A stretch of DNA of 64,000 nt from Christiangramia echinicola DSM 19838 (GTDB lineage: Bacteria > Bacteroidota > Bacteroidia > Flavobacteriales > Flavobacteriaceae), in NCBI RefSeq assembly GCF_000423065.1, contig NZ_AUHG01000011.1, forward strand, positions 248,001 to 312,000, in the 5' to 3' direction. The translations under genes and the position numbers were made by a program. How positions within the stretch are numbered: position 1 is the first letter of the stretch; every line of letters starts with the position of its first letter. The notes under the pieces were generated by a model. It was given only the letters and a program-made list of their open reading frames with translations. It ran no database searches and had not been told where the DNA came from. Below, in pieces: positions 17,991 to 27,136 of the stretch.

Positions 17991-18389
17991 TCATTTTTTT
18001 GAACTGAATATCTGAATAAATACATAAGAAAAGAACAGGAAGAATAGCCAGTCATTTATTCCGTAGACCGAAAAGAATAAGCCTGCAAATAGGTCTTTAT
18101 CGTAAATATTAGAGAGGTCGTTACTCAGGATCCAGGTGGTCCAGTTAAAACCATAAATCAGCTTTTCAACGGCAAATACTCCAATCAGCCACTTTGTATG
18201 TTGATAATATTTGGCTACAGAGATATAAGCCAAACCCCAGATCACGATCATTAATAATCCGAAATTAGACATTACCACAGGATCAAATTCCGGTATTACA
18301 GGATTGCTGAAAAATCTTGAAAATACCAGTACAGACATATTCATTAAACCTGCTATAACAAAACCCTTAGTAATAGTTTTACTATTCAT
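17991..18389 (-). CDS. Small multi-spanning membrane protein, unknown function
   Basis: The 132-residue protein has four predicted hydrophobic helices and short loops, with aromatic-rich segments (YGFNWTTWILS, YGINDWLFFLFFSYVF). No signature motif was recognised. It is a single gene, separated from its neighbours by about 200 bp on one side and the decayed region on the other. Confidence 0.6.
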   Translation of the reverse strand: MNSKTITKGFVIAGLMNMSVLVFSRFFSNPVIPEFDPVVMSNFGLLMIVIWGLAYISVAKYYQHTKWLIGVFAVEKLIYGFNWTTWILSNDLSNIYDKDLFAGLFFSVYGINDWLFFLFFSYVFIQIFSSKK

Positions 18390-18600
18390 AGATGGAGCTA
18401 TTTAAATTTTAATAATTCGTTTCAGTCTAAATACTTTTCTCCTGAATCTCGAATGGTGAAGTTACCTTTTCTTTTTTTAGGCGTAAATGAAAGTTCATTT
18501 CTGGATAAGGTTGATATAATCACTATTAAATAATAAAGAGCAACTAACCAGGTTACCGATTAAATGCTCTTATCGAATCTAGCTGTAATTTTTATATAAC

Positions 18601-19794
18601 TTATTCCATAGAAAAAGTTCTTGTTTTAGTTTCGTTGGAAGTCAGTTTTGAATTGGACTTTAAGGTGTATTGAATATATATTTCCATTAATTGAAAGCCG
18701 ATCTTCAATGAATCTTTCATAGATAATTTAGATCCATCGGCATGTATCCATCTTTTTAATGGCTGCTCACAGATCATCTCCTGTGCATGTTGTTTGCCGA
18801 AGTGTTTTTTCATTCTCATAAATATTTCAACATCAAATAGCCATTTGGTTAAAAACGGAGAGCTAAAGGCCACCGGAATAAGTTCTTTTCGCATGATCTT
18901 AGCTCCACACTGAGTGTCTTTAAATGGCATTCCCAGGATCGTAGTGATAATTAGATTGATGGTTATGCTAATAATTTTTCTGGCACTTTCTTTCGTGATA
19001 TTTGCTCCCATTCTGGAAATTCGCGAACCATTAACGATCTGGAAATCTGTGGTTTCAATAGTTTTTACCAGGTCATCAAAATCCTGAAAATCTGTGGAAA
19101 GATCAGCATCAAGAAAACCAACATAATCCAGGTCATCGAATTTAGACATATAGATCAACCCCTGTCTCACAGCTTCAGCCTTACCGCCATTTCTAGTGCA
19201 ATTGTAAATACTGATATATTGTTCACGACCTTTTTTCAAATTTTGAAGTACCTGCATGGTATTGTCTGTACTTCCGTCATTTACAAAACATAAATGATAA
19301 CCAGAGTTCTTTTCAATAAAGCTTATGAATTCTTCAGATTTCAACCTGTTTTCTTCATTGTAACAAGGAATTACCACTCCAACACATCTGTTTTGAAGAA
19401 TGCTGTTAGCAGATAATTTTGTGTTTTCAATTTCAGGATGACCAATTAATCTCCCAACTCTTGCAGTGATCTCGTCAAGGCTAAGAGGCTTCTTCATAAA
19501 ATCCTGAATCCCTAAATCAAAAGCCTCTACGATAAGTTTATCATCTGTATTTCCAGATAATACCATAATTGGTGTATTATCTTCCATAACTTTTCTGATA
19601 GTCCTTATAACTTCGATTCCGTTAGTTAAGGGCATATTAATATCAATAATTAAAAGGTCTGGTTTAAAACTTTTGAATATCGCAAGGGTTCTCTGAGCGT
19701 GAGTCGTGGTTTTTACCTCGTAACCTTTCTCTTTTAATCTTTTTTCTAGTGGCATTAAAACCAGTTGTTGATCATCTACAGCTAAAATTTTCAT
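18601..19794 (-). CDS. Response-regulator receiver fused to a GT2 glycosyltransferase
   Basis: I start at ATG 19794 (397 aa), which begins the receiver strand MKILAVDD directly; the upstream ATG at 19833 adds 13 residues that fit no fold. The receiver spans about 1-120 with D7/D8, phospho-acceptor D51 in LLIIDINMP, and the KP pair in DFMKKPLS. A GT-A family 2 domain follows: GVVIPCYNEENRL, VNDGSTDNT, the DxD motif FLDADLST, and a QCGAKIM segment typical of ALG5-like polyprenyl-phosphate glycosyltransferases. No membrane helix is present. Phosphorylation may switch glycosyl transfer, a direct output for signalling. It is divergent from the membrane protein gene at 19969, with a shared motif site between them. 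Confidence 0.9.
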   Translation of the reverse strand: MKILAVDDQQLVLMPLEKRLKEKGYEVKTTTHAQRTLAIFKSFKPDLLIIDINMPLTNGIEVIRTIRKVMEDNTPIMVLSGNTDDKLIVEAFDLGIQDFMKKPLSLDEITARVGRLIGHPEIENTKLSANSILQNRCVGVVIPCYNEENRLKSEEFISFIEKNSGYHLCFVNDGSTDNTMQVLQNLKKGREQYISIYNCTRNGGKAEAVRQGLIYMSKFDDLDYVGFLDADLSTDFQDFDDLVKTIETTDFQIVNGSRISRMGANITKESARKIISITINLIITTILGMPFKDTQCGAKIMRKELIPVAFSSPFLTKWLFDVEIFMRMKKHFGKQHAQEMICEQPLKRWIHADGSKLSMKDSLKIGFQLMEIYIQYTLKSNSKLTSNETKTRTFSME

Positions 19795-19877
19795 GGTGAT
19801 TGGTTTAAGATTCTGGTTCAAAATTAAGCGCAACTTGCCTTCAATTTCTAAGAATTAGTTAAAGAGGTTAATTTTTG

Positions 19878-19889
19878 TCGGTGAATGGT
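19878..19889 (-). promoter_or_regulatory. Shared promoter motif, site A (receiver-GT2 gene)
   Basis: TCGGTGAATGGT lies 84 bp upstream of the receiver-GT2 start. A second TCGGT begins 21 bp further at 19899, so the element may be a pair of half-sites one to two helical turns apart, as LytTR proteins prefer. The identical 12-mer occurs at 27143. Confidence 0.6.
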
Positions 19890-19968
19890 ATGTTGCTATC
19901 GGTCAGTGAATTTGAAGAAGGATATAGCTGTAGTAATTTAGTTTCTGAGTAACCACTATATGTTTGTC

Positions 19969-22900
19969 ATGAAAGAAACAACTAATAAATACCTGATCAC
20001 TGCCTTAATCATTGGAGTTGTTTTCCATTCGTCTACTATTTTCTTTACGCTGGAAAATACCTATGATGCATTGATCCATTTATTCTTTGCAGAACATTAT
20101 GCGAACAGCTGGTTCGAGCCGTGGAATTATAAATGGTATACCGGCTTTACAGTAATGGGCTATCCGCCATTAGTTCACCAGGCGATCGCTTTGTTCTCTT
20201 ATGTTGGCGGTCTCAAATTCGGAATGTTTCTCGTAGCTATAATTGGAGTCATTCTATTCATTACCGGAGTTTATAGATTCAGCCTTCTATTAACGGCGAG
20301 TAGAAAAGCTGCAGGCTATGCGGCTTTATTAGCGGTATTCTCTTCATCATTTGTAGAAACGCTGCATATTTTCGGTCAGCTACCGAGTATCATAGGGATC
20401 TCGATATTGATGCATTCCCTGCCGGAAATCTATTTATTCATCAAAACCGGAAGGAAACGTTTCTATTTTAGAGCGATCTCATTAATTGCGGTTACTGTTA
20501 CTTCACATCATGTAACTCCAATCTTCGGAATGATATTCTTCATTTTTCCATTAATAGGAATGGTGATCATGGATGCCGCTTCAGAAAAGGTGGAAGGCTT
20601 CAAAAATGTAACCTTTAAAATATTCCTGAATACCTTCTTTAAATTATTTAAACGAATCGTGATCTTCGGTTTTACATCCCTGGCTGCGATCATAGTTTGT
20701 ATTCTGCCTTATTGGATAAACACTAAAAAGAACCCCATAACTCAGGTTCCTATACCTCATGGCAGCAGGGATAGCTTTATTGAAGTGACTTCTTCAGGCT
20801 TAGTATTCTTTATCATTCCATGGGGAATCATTTTCTTCCTGTTTCCTTATATACTATACAGATATTACTCGAAAAGGTATCTTTTTTTCGGCTTATCCTT
20901 CTCGATGCTCTTCATATTAGGAACTGGAGGTACAACGCCAATACCTAGAATGTTACTGGGAGATACTGCCTTCAATATTTTAACCTTAGACCGTTTTACT
21001 TTATGGGGATCAATTATGGCGCTACCAATATTTGGCGAATTTGCCTATAGGTTTGCTGAAGGTGACTTGAAAAAAAGAATTCAGGAAAAATTTGGTGCGG
21101 TTTACCATAGAGTGATCGGTGCATGTATGGTTGGACTCTTTTTATTCATTTCGGTTTTTACGCTGAGTCTGGGATATTTTAGACCCATGCAACCACAAAG
21201 TATCAAGATGTTACCTATAGTAAATTTCCTGAATCAGGATCAGCATGACCACTGGCGATTCCTTACGTTAGGATTTGGAGATCAAATGGCCTGGCTTTCT
21301 GCTCAAACAAGAGCGTTGACCGTAGATGGCAATTATCATTCTGCTAGAAGACTGCCAGAGCTTACCACTCGAGCGGTAGAACGATTGGAAAATTCGAAGT
21401 TCAGGGGAGTGGAGGGGATAGGTTCGCTTCAGCAATTTCTTGCGGTACCTGAAAAATATAATTTAAAGTATATATTTTCTAATGATAAGTTCTATGATCC
21501 ATTATTATACTTCAGCGGTTGGCAGCGATTGCAACAACTGGAGAACGGCATTATGGTTTGGGAAAAACTTAATGTTCCGCCGTTATCTAAGATCATAGGA
21601 ATCCAGGATGTGCCGGTTTATTTAAAATTAATGTGGGGGATCATTCCGGTGCTTACTGTATTGATCGCTTTTTTTATAAACTTACAGTTGATGTGGTTTA
21701 ATACTTTAAAAACTGGAAATCCTGAAAAGCCACATTTTCTTAGATTCAAAGTTCCTTATGAAAGATTCAGGCCACTCATTATTAAGGTGAGTCATATATT
21801 TGCAATGGTACTTTCGGCGGTTATTCTGGTTTCGCTTTATTATATCTACATTGATAATCAGGATCAGGTTTCAGAAGAGAATGTGGTAAAAGCTTATTAT
21901 GATGCCATAGATTTTAAGGAATTTGAAAGAGCACATTCTTATCTAATTCCAGATGGCGGAAAAACTATCGCACAGTTTATGCTGGAAGTTTCAGTAAGTG
22001 ATGGAGTATTAAGTTCATATGCGAAACTGGATAGTATAAATGTAGAGGTGATTACTGTAAATGATACGGTAGCCAGAGCAAATGTTTTTACTTCCTGGGT
22101 AACACCTATTGATATTATTGAAAAAGAGTTCGAACATCAGCTGAATAAAATCAAAGGAAACTGGTATATCCAACCTTCGGAAAAGGATACCGATGTTCCG
22201 GCAGATCAGTTTTTTTCTCAGAATCAGACCAAGTTCTATAATCACGGTCGAAGAAGAATTACGACTCAGCAAACTCATCATGAAGATGTTTTGAAGCAGC
22301 CGGTGCTTGAAGTACTTTCTGCGAAATTAGTAAAATTGAACGATCGATATTCCATCGTAGGTGAAATTCAGAATGTAGATCATGTTCCTGCTGATGTAGT
22401 GATAAAAGGCACTTTATACGATGAAGAGAATAACGAATTGGCCAGTTATAATGCGAGGCAGGTGTTAAAACACAAATTAATGCCGAAGGAAATAAGTAGT
22501 TTTCGGGTAGATTTTGAAGGTAGCGCATGGATAAATAGGGATCAAGTAATACCTGAGACTTTTGATCCTGATCAGTTTACTCCGGTTCAGTTAAATGCGA
22601 CACCGGTAAAGTTTAACCTCCAATGCGCCGGAAATGTGGCAACGACCGATCTTTATAAAAGTGTTACACTGAATCAACTGCAAATAGAAAATGGAAAATT
22701 GATAGGAAAGTTATTTAACTACGGAGTAGAAGAAGTGACCATTCCGCAACTGATATATTCGTATTTTGATGAAAATTCAGAATTGATCTGGGTAGATCAT
22801 CAATATTTACAGGAAGGGATCAGGGTGCAGAGAAAGCAAAAGTTCGAAAGAACTCCAGAAGATCTTGAAAAACTTTATATAATAAATACCTCCTTGGAAA

Positions 22901-23058
22901 ATATATTTGTAAACGGACTGCCGAATAAGGCGATCGCAGGTAAGGTAATACCTTCGAGAGATCTGGAGCAGCCAAAATTGGCTTTGCAGAAATTTGAAGG
23001 TTCAGGATTTGACTACCTGAAGATCGAAATGAACAATTATATAGGAAATCCGAAATAA
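19969..23058 (+). CDS. Large GT-C-like membrane protein (6-pyruvoyl-tetrahydropterin synthase-related family)
   Basis: The protein has about 1030 residues; I prefer ATG 19969 (MKETTNKY) over the in-frame ATG at 19960. Residues 1-420 form about ten membrane helices with loop motifs YDALIHLFFAEHYANSW and WYTGFTVMGYPPLVHQ. These fit the PTPS_related/GT-C layout, in which an acidic loop near the first helix handles a polyprenyl-linked sugar. A further helix pair lies near 560 and 620, followed by about 400 residues of soluble, beta-rich, probably periplasmic sequence. It probably transfers a lipid-linked sugar into the polysaccharide made by this locus. Its stop overlaps the next start (TAATGA). 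Confidence 0.75.
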   Translation: MKETTNKYLITALIIGVVFHSSTIFFTLENTYDALIHLFFAEHYANSWFEPWNYKWYTGFTVMGYPPLVHQAIALFSYVGGLKFGMFLVAIIGVILFITGVYRFSLLLTASRKAAGYAALLAVFSSSFVETLHIFGQLPSIIGISILMHSLPEIYLFIKTGRKRFYFRAISLIAVTVTSHHVTPIFGMIFFIFPLIGMVIMDAASEKVEGFKNVTFKIFLNTFFKLFKRIVIFGFTSLAAIIVCILPYWINTKKNPITQVPIPHGSRDSFIEVTSSGLVFFIIPWGIIFFLFPYILYRYYSKRYLFFGLSFSMLFILGTGGTTPIPRMLLGDTAFNILTLDRFTLWGSIMALPIFGEFAYRFAEGDLKKRIQEKFGAVYHRVIGACMVGLFLFISVFTLSLGYFRPMQPQSIKMLPIVNFLNQDQHDHWRFLTLGFGDQMAWLSAQTRALTVDGNYHSARRLPELTTRAVERLENSKFRGVEGIGSLQQFLAVPEKYNLKYIFSNDKFYDPLLYFSGWQRLQQLENGIMVWEKLNVPPLSKIIGIQDVPVYLKLMWGIIPVLTVLIAFFINLQLMWFNTLKTGNPEKPHFLRFKVPYERFRPLIIKVSHIFAMVLSAVILVSLYYIYIDNQDQVSEENVVKAYYDAIDFKEFERAHSYLIPDGGKTIAQFMLEVSVSDGVLSSYAKLDSINVEVITVNDTVARANVFTSWVTPIDIIEKEFEHQLNKIKGNWYIQPSEKDTDVPADQFFSQNQTKFYNHGRRRITTQQTHHEDVLKQPVLEVLSAKLVKLNDRYSIVGEIQNVDHVPADVVIKGTLYDEENNELASYNARQVLKHKLMPKEISSFRVDFEGSAWINRDQVIPETFDPDQFTPVQLNATPVKFNLQCAGNVATTDLYKSVTLNQLQIENGKLIGKLFNYGVEEVTIPQLIYSYFDENSELIWVDHQYLQEGIRVQRKQKFERTPEDLEKLYIINTSLENIFVNGLPNKAIAGKVIPSRDLEQPKLALQKFEGSGFDYLKIEMNNYIGNPK

Positions 23059-24242
23059 TGAAAAAGTATATCATTATAAGTTGTCTTTTGGTTATAGGCA
23101 TGCTAAAAGCGGGGGGTATTTTTTTAGAACAACCAGCTATTTCAATTCCTGAAGAAATTACCGCCGGAGAAGAACTGGTCCTGGAATTTATAAATATCGA
23201 TTCAAAATCGAGATTGCTTATTGATAGTTCTTATGGGAAAACAATTCTTAGTCCTGAAACCAACACCAATTCCTCTGTTTATCATATTCCGGAATTCATT
23301 TCTAATAAGGCGGGAATTATGAAATGGAAATTAATAAACGGAACAAAATTTAAATCTGGTACAATCAGAATAATTGCAGCAGTAGCTCCAGAGATCATCG
23401 AGAACTATTTTGGCCCTAGAAGTATCCAGGCTGGAGACCGGGATTACTCCATGTTGGTAAGTATCCCGACAGATAAGTTTGACAACCCACTGAATGATGG
23501 TACAGAAGTGAAGATTTCAGAGTTCTTTCAAGGAACTTTGAAAAACGATAGTGTGGAGATGAAAAATATGTTTACCTGGAAAAATATCTTTTCGAAAAAG
23601 AAGTCTGGGAACATTATTGTAGCAAGTGCCGCAAAAGGATTACAGAGTAAAGAAATGATTAGCCAGGTGTATCCATCACTTGCCACAGATTTCAAGCTGA
23701 AAATTCAGAGAGAACATTCATATGCCGATGGTAACCAGGTAACCAAAGTAAAAACTTCGACGATCAGAGATGAGTTTGAAAATATTATAAGTGATGGGAC
23801 TTCCGTAGAATTCCTGATTAGAGATTCCAAAAATGCTATTCAGAAAACGTATGCTACAACTATAGATGGAGTAGCCACAGCGCAATTACTTCACCCTGAA
23901 ACTCCAGAAGATTGGAGAATTTCAGCAAATATAACCGGAATGGCGAAAAGTGATGTGGTAGAAGTTAATTATGAACCTGTAATTGGAGATTATGAAGTTC
24001 AGCTAAATCTTCAGAATAAATTAATCACCGTAGGACCGTTGACTAGTTTTTTAGGACAGTTAATTCCGGATGGGGCAGAGGTGCATCTAAAAGTTTTAGA
24101 TAAGAATAAGGAAATTCATCATGAATTTAGTGAGCCAACAAAAGCTGGTTTTGCAATTTTTAATCTCCGCACAGATATTAATTATACAGATTCTTTTACC
24201 TTTAAAATTGAAACCTTAGGTGTGACCAAATCAGTGCAATAA
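23058..24242 (+). CDS. Exported beta-rich (Ig-like) protein, unknown function
   Basis: A signal peptide (MKKYIIISCLLVIGMLKAGG) leads into about 375 residues that read as several tandem beta-sandwich modules, with repeated patterns such as VKISEFFQGTLKNDS, VEFLIRDSKNAIQ and VHLKVLDKNKEIH. The pattern suggests Ig-like or invasin-like domains. The start codon overlaps the previous stop (TAATG) and the stop is six bases before the glycosidase gene, so the three are co-translated. It probably sits on the periplasmic side and scaffolds polysaccharide handling; that is inference. Confidence 0.65.
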   Translation: MKKYIIISCLLVIGMLKAGGIFLEQPAISIPEEITAGEELVLEFINIDSKSRLLIDSSYGKTILSPETNTNSSVYHIPEFISNKAGIMKWKLINGTKFKSGTIRIIAAVAPEIIENYFGPRSIQAGDRDYSMLVSIPTDKFDNPLNDGTEVKISEFFQGTLKNDSVEMKNMFTWKNIFSKKKSGNIIVASAAKGLQSKEMISQVYPSLATDFKLKIQREHSYADGNQVTKVKTSTIRDEFENIISDGTSVEFLIRDSKNAIQKTYATTIDGVATAQLLHPETPEDWRISANITGMAKSDVVEVNYEPVIGDYEVQLNLQNKLITVGPLTSFLGQLIPDGAEVHLKVLDKNKEIHHEFSEPTKAGFAIFNLRTDINYTDSFTFKIETLGVTKSVQ

Positions 24243-24248
24243 TCCTAC

Positions 24249-25799
24249 ATGCGGCAAAAGATCAATAAAAATCTATACCGGGCAATTCTTATCCTCAGCT
24301 TTCTGGCTGCGAACGCGATCCTTATTTTTGGGATCAGTTCGGTTTGGGGATATTTAAATACAGGTGCAGATCGGTCAACTATGCTTCATACCGAGATCAA
24401 AAGTAAACAAATGTATCTGCCGGAAATTTCGTGGGACACGACTTCTTATAAAGGCAGGACAATGGAGGGGCAAAGTCTGAAGGAGATCGAACGTGATTAT
24501 TTAAATTCCTGGTATGTTAGAAATCTTGCTCTAAAAAATAATGAAGGCTACGGGATTGAGGATTATTATACAGATAGTGCCAGGGTAAATATTTACAGGA
24601 TACTGGATGATAACAAAGTTAGAAAGATCAATTTCAATTCCACAACGACGGCGCATCATCCAGAACTACAGTTTTATAGTGCCGATGGTCAATTGGTAGT
24701 TTTCAATGATATAAATGTTATTGAGTATTCTGAAAGTTTGGAGAATGGGAAAATTTTAGACCGAAGCGTTGATACTTCTTCGTACCGGGTAATGATGTTG
24801 CTGGAAGACGGATTCTGGAGAGTGAGACATATGCAACAAGTAGAGGATACTTTGAACTTTGAACCAATTGAAAGTTTTTCAGAATGGGGTGTAAACGAGG
24901 ATCAGGTTTTTTATCAGGATCATAAATATGACATTAAAGGGATAAATTATTATCCTCAGAAAACTCCCTGGGATATGTTTGGTGATGAATTTGATATGGC
25001 TGCCATCAAAAGTGATTTTAATCTTATCAATCAATCAGGTTTAAATACGATCAGAATTTTTATTCCCTATGAAGATTTCGGCGCTGCTGATGTTCAGGAA
25101 AATAAAATTTATAAGTTGAAGAATGTTCTTGATGCCGCTGAAAATTATAATCTAAAGATTCTGGTTACTTTGTTCGATTTTTATGGAGACTATTCAGTTC
25201 TAAACTGGACTTTGACTCATGAACATTTAAGACAAATCGTTTCCAGATTTAGGGATCACCCGGCAATATTAGGTTGGGATATCAAAAATGAACCTGACCT
25301 TGATTTCGATAATCGGGGGAAAGAGCTGGTATTAAACTGGCTCAAAAATACCATAGCCCAGGTGAAAAAGGCAGATCCTAGCCATTTTGTAACCGTAGGA
25401 TGGTCTAATCCTGAAAGTGCAGCTTTATTGCAAGAGGAGGTGGACCTGGTAAGTTTTCACTATTATAAAGATATTGACGACCTGGAAATGACTTATGCTG
25501 GTCTAAAGAAGCGAATCTCGAAACCGATGATATTAGGAGAATTCGGGATGTCTTCTTACAACGGACTCTGGAATCCTTTTGGATACGATGAAAGCGATCA
25601 GGCTGAGTACCATAAAAAAATTCAAACCTACCTCAAGAAAAAAGATCTGGCATTTATTTCCTGGACCTTATACGATTTTGAAGAAGTGCCCTCCTCGGTT
25701 GTAGGTAGTTTACCCTGGCGAAAGGCCAGGCAGAAGTATTTTGGGTTCATAGATTCAAAAGGAAATAAGAAGAAATCTTTCGATCATATTGTTAAATAA
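24249..25799 (+). CDS. Membrane-anchored GH5-like glycoside hydrolase
   Basis: The 516-residue protein has an N-terminal membrane helix (ILILSFLAANAILIFGISSVW) and a long linker domain, then a TIM-barrel from about residue 225. Acid/base E348 lies in GWDIKNEPD and nucleophile E431 lies in ILGEFGM, the pair of clan GH-A. YYPQKTPWDMFG opens the barrel. The glycan cut is unknown. In polysaccharide secretion loci such enzymes trim or free the polymer, as PelA and BcsZ do. It ends the operon and is followed by a terminator. Confidence 0.85.
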   Translation: MRQKINKNLYRAILILSFLAANAILIFGISSVWGYLNTGADRSTMLHTEIKSKQMYLPEISWDTTSYKGRTMEGQSLKEIERDYLNSWYVRNLALKNNEGYGIEDYYTDSARVNIYRILDDNKVRKINFNSTTTAHHPELQFYSADGQLVVFNDINVIEYSESLENGKILDRSVDTSSYRVMMLLEDGFWRVRHMQQVEDTLNFEPIESFSEWGVNEDQVFYQDHKYDIKGINYYPQKTPWDMFGDEFDMAAIKSDFNLINQSGLNTIRIFIPYEDFGAADVQENKIYKLKNVLDAAENYNLKILVTLFDFYGDYSVLNWTLTHEHLRQIVSRFRDHPAILGWDIKNEPDLDFDNRGKELVLNWLKNTIAQVKKADPSHFVTVGWSNPESAALLQEEVDLVSFHYYKDIDDLEMTYAGLKKRISKPMILGEFGMSSYNGLWNPFGYDESDQAEYHKKIQTYLKKKDLAFISWTLYDFEEVPSSVVGSLPWRKARQKYFGFIDSKGNKKKSFDHIVK

Positions 25800-25829
25800 A
25801 AAAAGCAGGGAGAAATCCCTGCTTTTTTC
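25797..25829. terminator. Bidirectional terminator between convergent genes
   Basis: AGCAGGG/CCCTGCT with a six-base loop is flanked by A-runs and T-runs, so it can stop both the glycosidase transcript and the GT4 transcript. Confidence 0.85.
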
Positions 25830-25846
25830 TTATCAAATAAAATGCA

Positions 25847-27052
25847 CTAACCAATATTCACATATTCAAAATTCAATTTTCTCTCTTCTATTTTTTTAAA
25901 TTCTTCCAGATACATCTGCGTGATCGTTTCCATAGGCAAACTGCAAGCAGCATCATAGTTTATCATTCCTAATCTTCTTCTATAGAGGTCATTTTCTATA
26001 ATACGTTCTAAAGAATGTGCAAGAGAATCTACATTATCGGGGCGAAAGAATTCTCCAGTATAACCTTCCTCTTCAACTAAAAGAGCGAGGTCTCCAAGGT
26101 TTGGCATTACTACCGCTTTACCATAACTACCTGCCTGATGTAAAACTCCAGAGCTACCTGTTGTTGAAGTGTAGGGAAATACTACTACGGCGCTTTCTCT
26201 AAAAATGGTAGGGACATCTTCTTCGGCAACATAACCAGTGAAAGTTAAATTTTCAACATGCTCATATTTTTGCATCATAGTAGCGAGGTAGCCTGGAGTA
26301 TTTGGACTGTCAGTACCGGCAATGACAATCTCTAATTCCTGATCTGTTGTTTTTCTAAGTTTTTCAACTGCTTCGATTAAAATCTCTACTTTTTTGTAGG
26401 TTCCAAATTTTCCAAAACTCATGATCTTTTTAGGTCCTTCGGGTAGATCAAAATTAGGTTCTGGCGGAGTTTCAAAAGAACCGTGCGGAATTTGTATTAC
26501 ATTTTCCACTTTATATTTGCTCTTAATTAGTTCTACATATTTTCCAATAGTAAGCGCTACAGCATCTGCCTGTAGAATTACTTTGGTCAACATGGCTCCT
26601 ATGGAATTAAAAACTTTCTGTAAAATTTTGTTTTCAGTAAAACCTGCATTTCCAAGATCTACAGTTTCAAGGATATTGTGTAGGAGAACGATAGTAGGTA
26701 TTCCTTTCAATTTGAAGATCAGGGGCAAAAAAAGGCCGAGAGCAGCAGGAATCTTTTTATCTCCAAATTTCATGAACTGAAGATTAAAAAGGATCGCATC
26801 TGGTTTTGTTTCGTTCAGACTTTTATAAATGCTGAAGACATTTTTATAGCTATTAAAACTCCAGCTATCTTTTACTGTTACTTTGCAATTTGGAGTTTCA
26901 AAATCAATTTCTTTTTTCTCCTCTGTATGATCTGTGATTAAAATAAGTTCTTCAACTTCAGTTTTCTGAGCGAAGTTCTTTGCCAGGTGATACCCATATT
27001 CATTTAAGGTTACTTTGCTGGGAGGAAATGCGGTTACAAGTGCCAGTTTCAT
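25847..27052 (-). CDS. GT4-family glycosyltransferase
   Basis: The 401-residue protein is a GT-B glycosyltransferase. The N-terminal Rossmann-like half starts MKLALVTAFPPSKVTLNEYGYHLA. The C-terminal half has GKFGTYKKVEILIEAVEKL, a retaining-GT4 EAVKL-like helix, and EGYTGEFFRPDNVDSLAHSLERI. It is probably cytoplasmic and extends a lipid-linked glycan. It precedes the polysaccharide terminator and lies 84 bp downstream of the flippase gene. A motif site in the flippase end (27143) is placed to drive it separately. Confidence 0.85.
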   Translation of the reverse strand: MKLALVTAFPPSKVTLNEYGYHLAKNFAQKTEVEELILITDHTEEKKEIDFETPNCKVTVKDSWSFNSYKNVFSIYKSLNETKPDAILFNLQFMKFGDKKIPAALGLFLPLIFKLKGIPTIVLLHNILETVDLGNAGFTENKILQKVFNSIGAMLTKVILQADAVALTIGKYVELIKSKYKVENVIQIPHGSFETPPEPNFDLPEGPKKIMSFGKFGTYKKVEILIEAVEKLRKTTDQELEIVIAGTDSPNTPGYLATMMQKYEHVENLTFTGYVAEEDVPTIFRESAVVVFPYTSTTGSSGVLHQAGSYGKAVVMPNLGDLALLVEEEGYTGEFFRPDNVDSLAHSLERIIENDLYRRRLGMINYDAACSLPMETITQMYLEEFKKIEERKLNFEYVNIG

Positions 27053-27136
27053 AATATATTTTTAAATGTGGTTATTTGATGAGGTAAATATCCGTCTGAT
27101 TATCAGAAGATTTTAAAATCTTCGATAGATAGAAAG

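Noticed and set aside
18446-18457. GAATGGT sequence upstream of the 17991-18389 gene
   Set aside because: Only seven of twelve motif bases match and the distance (about 57 bp) is outside the range of the other sites.
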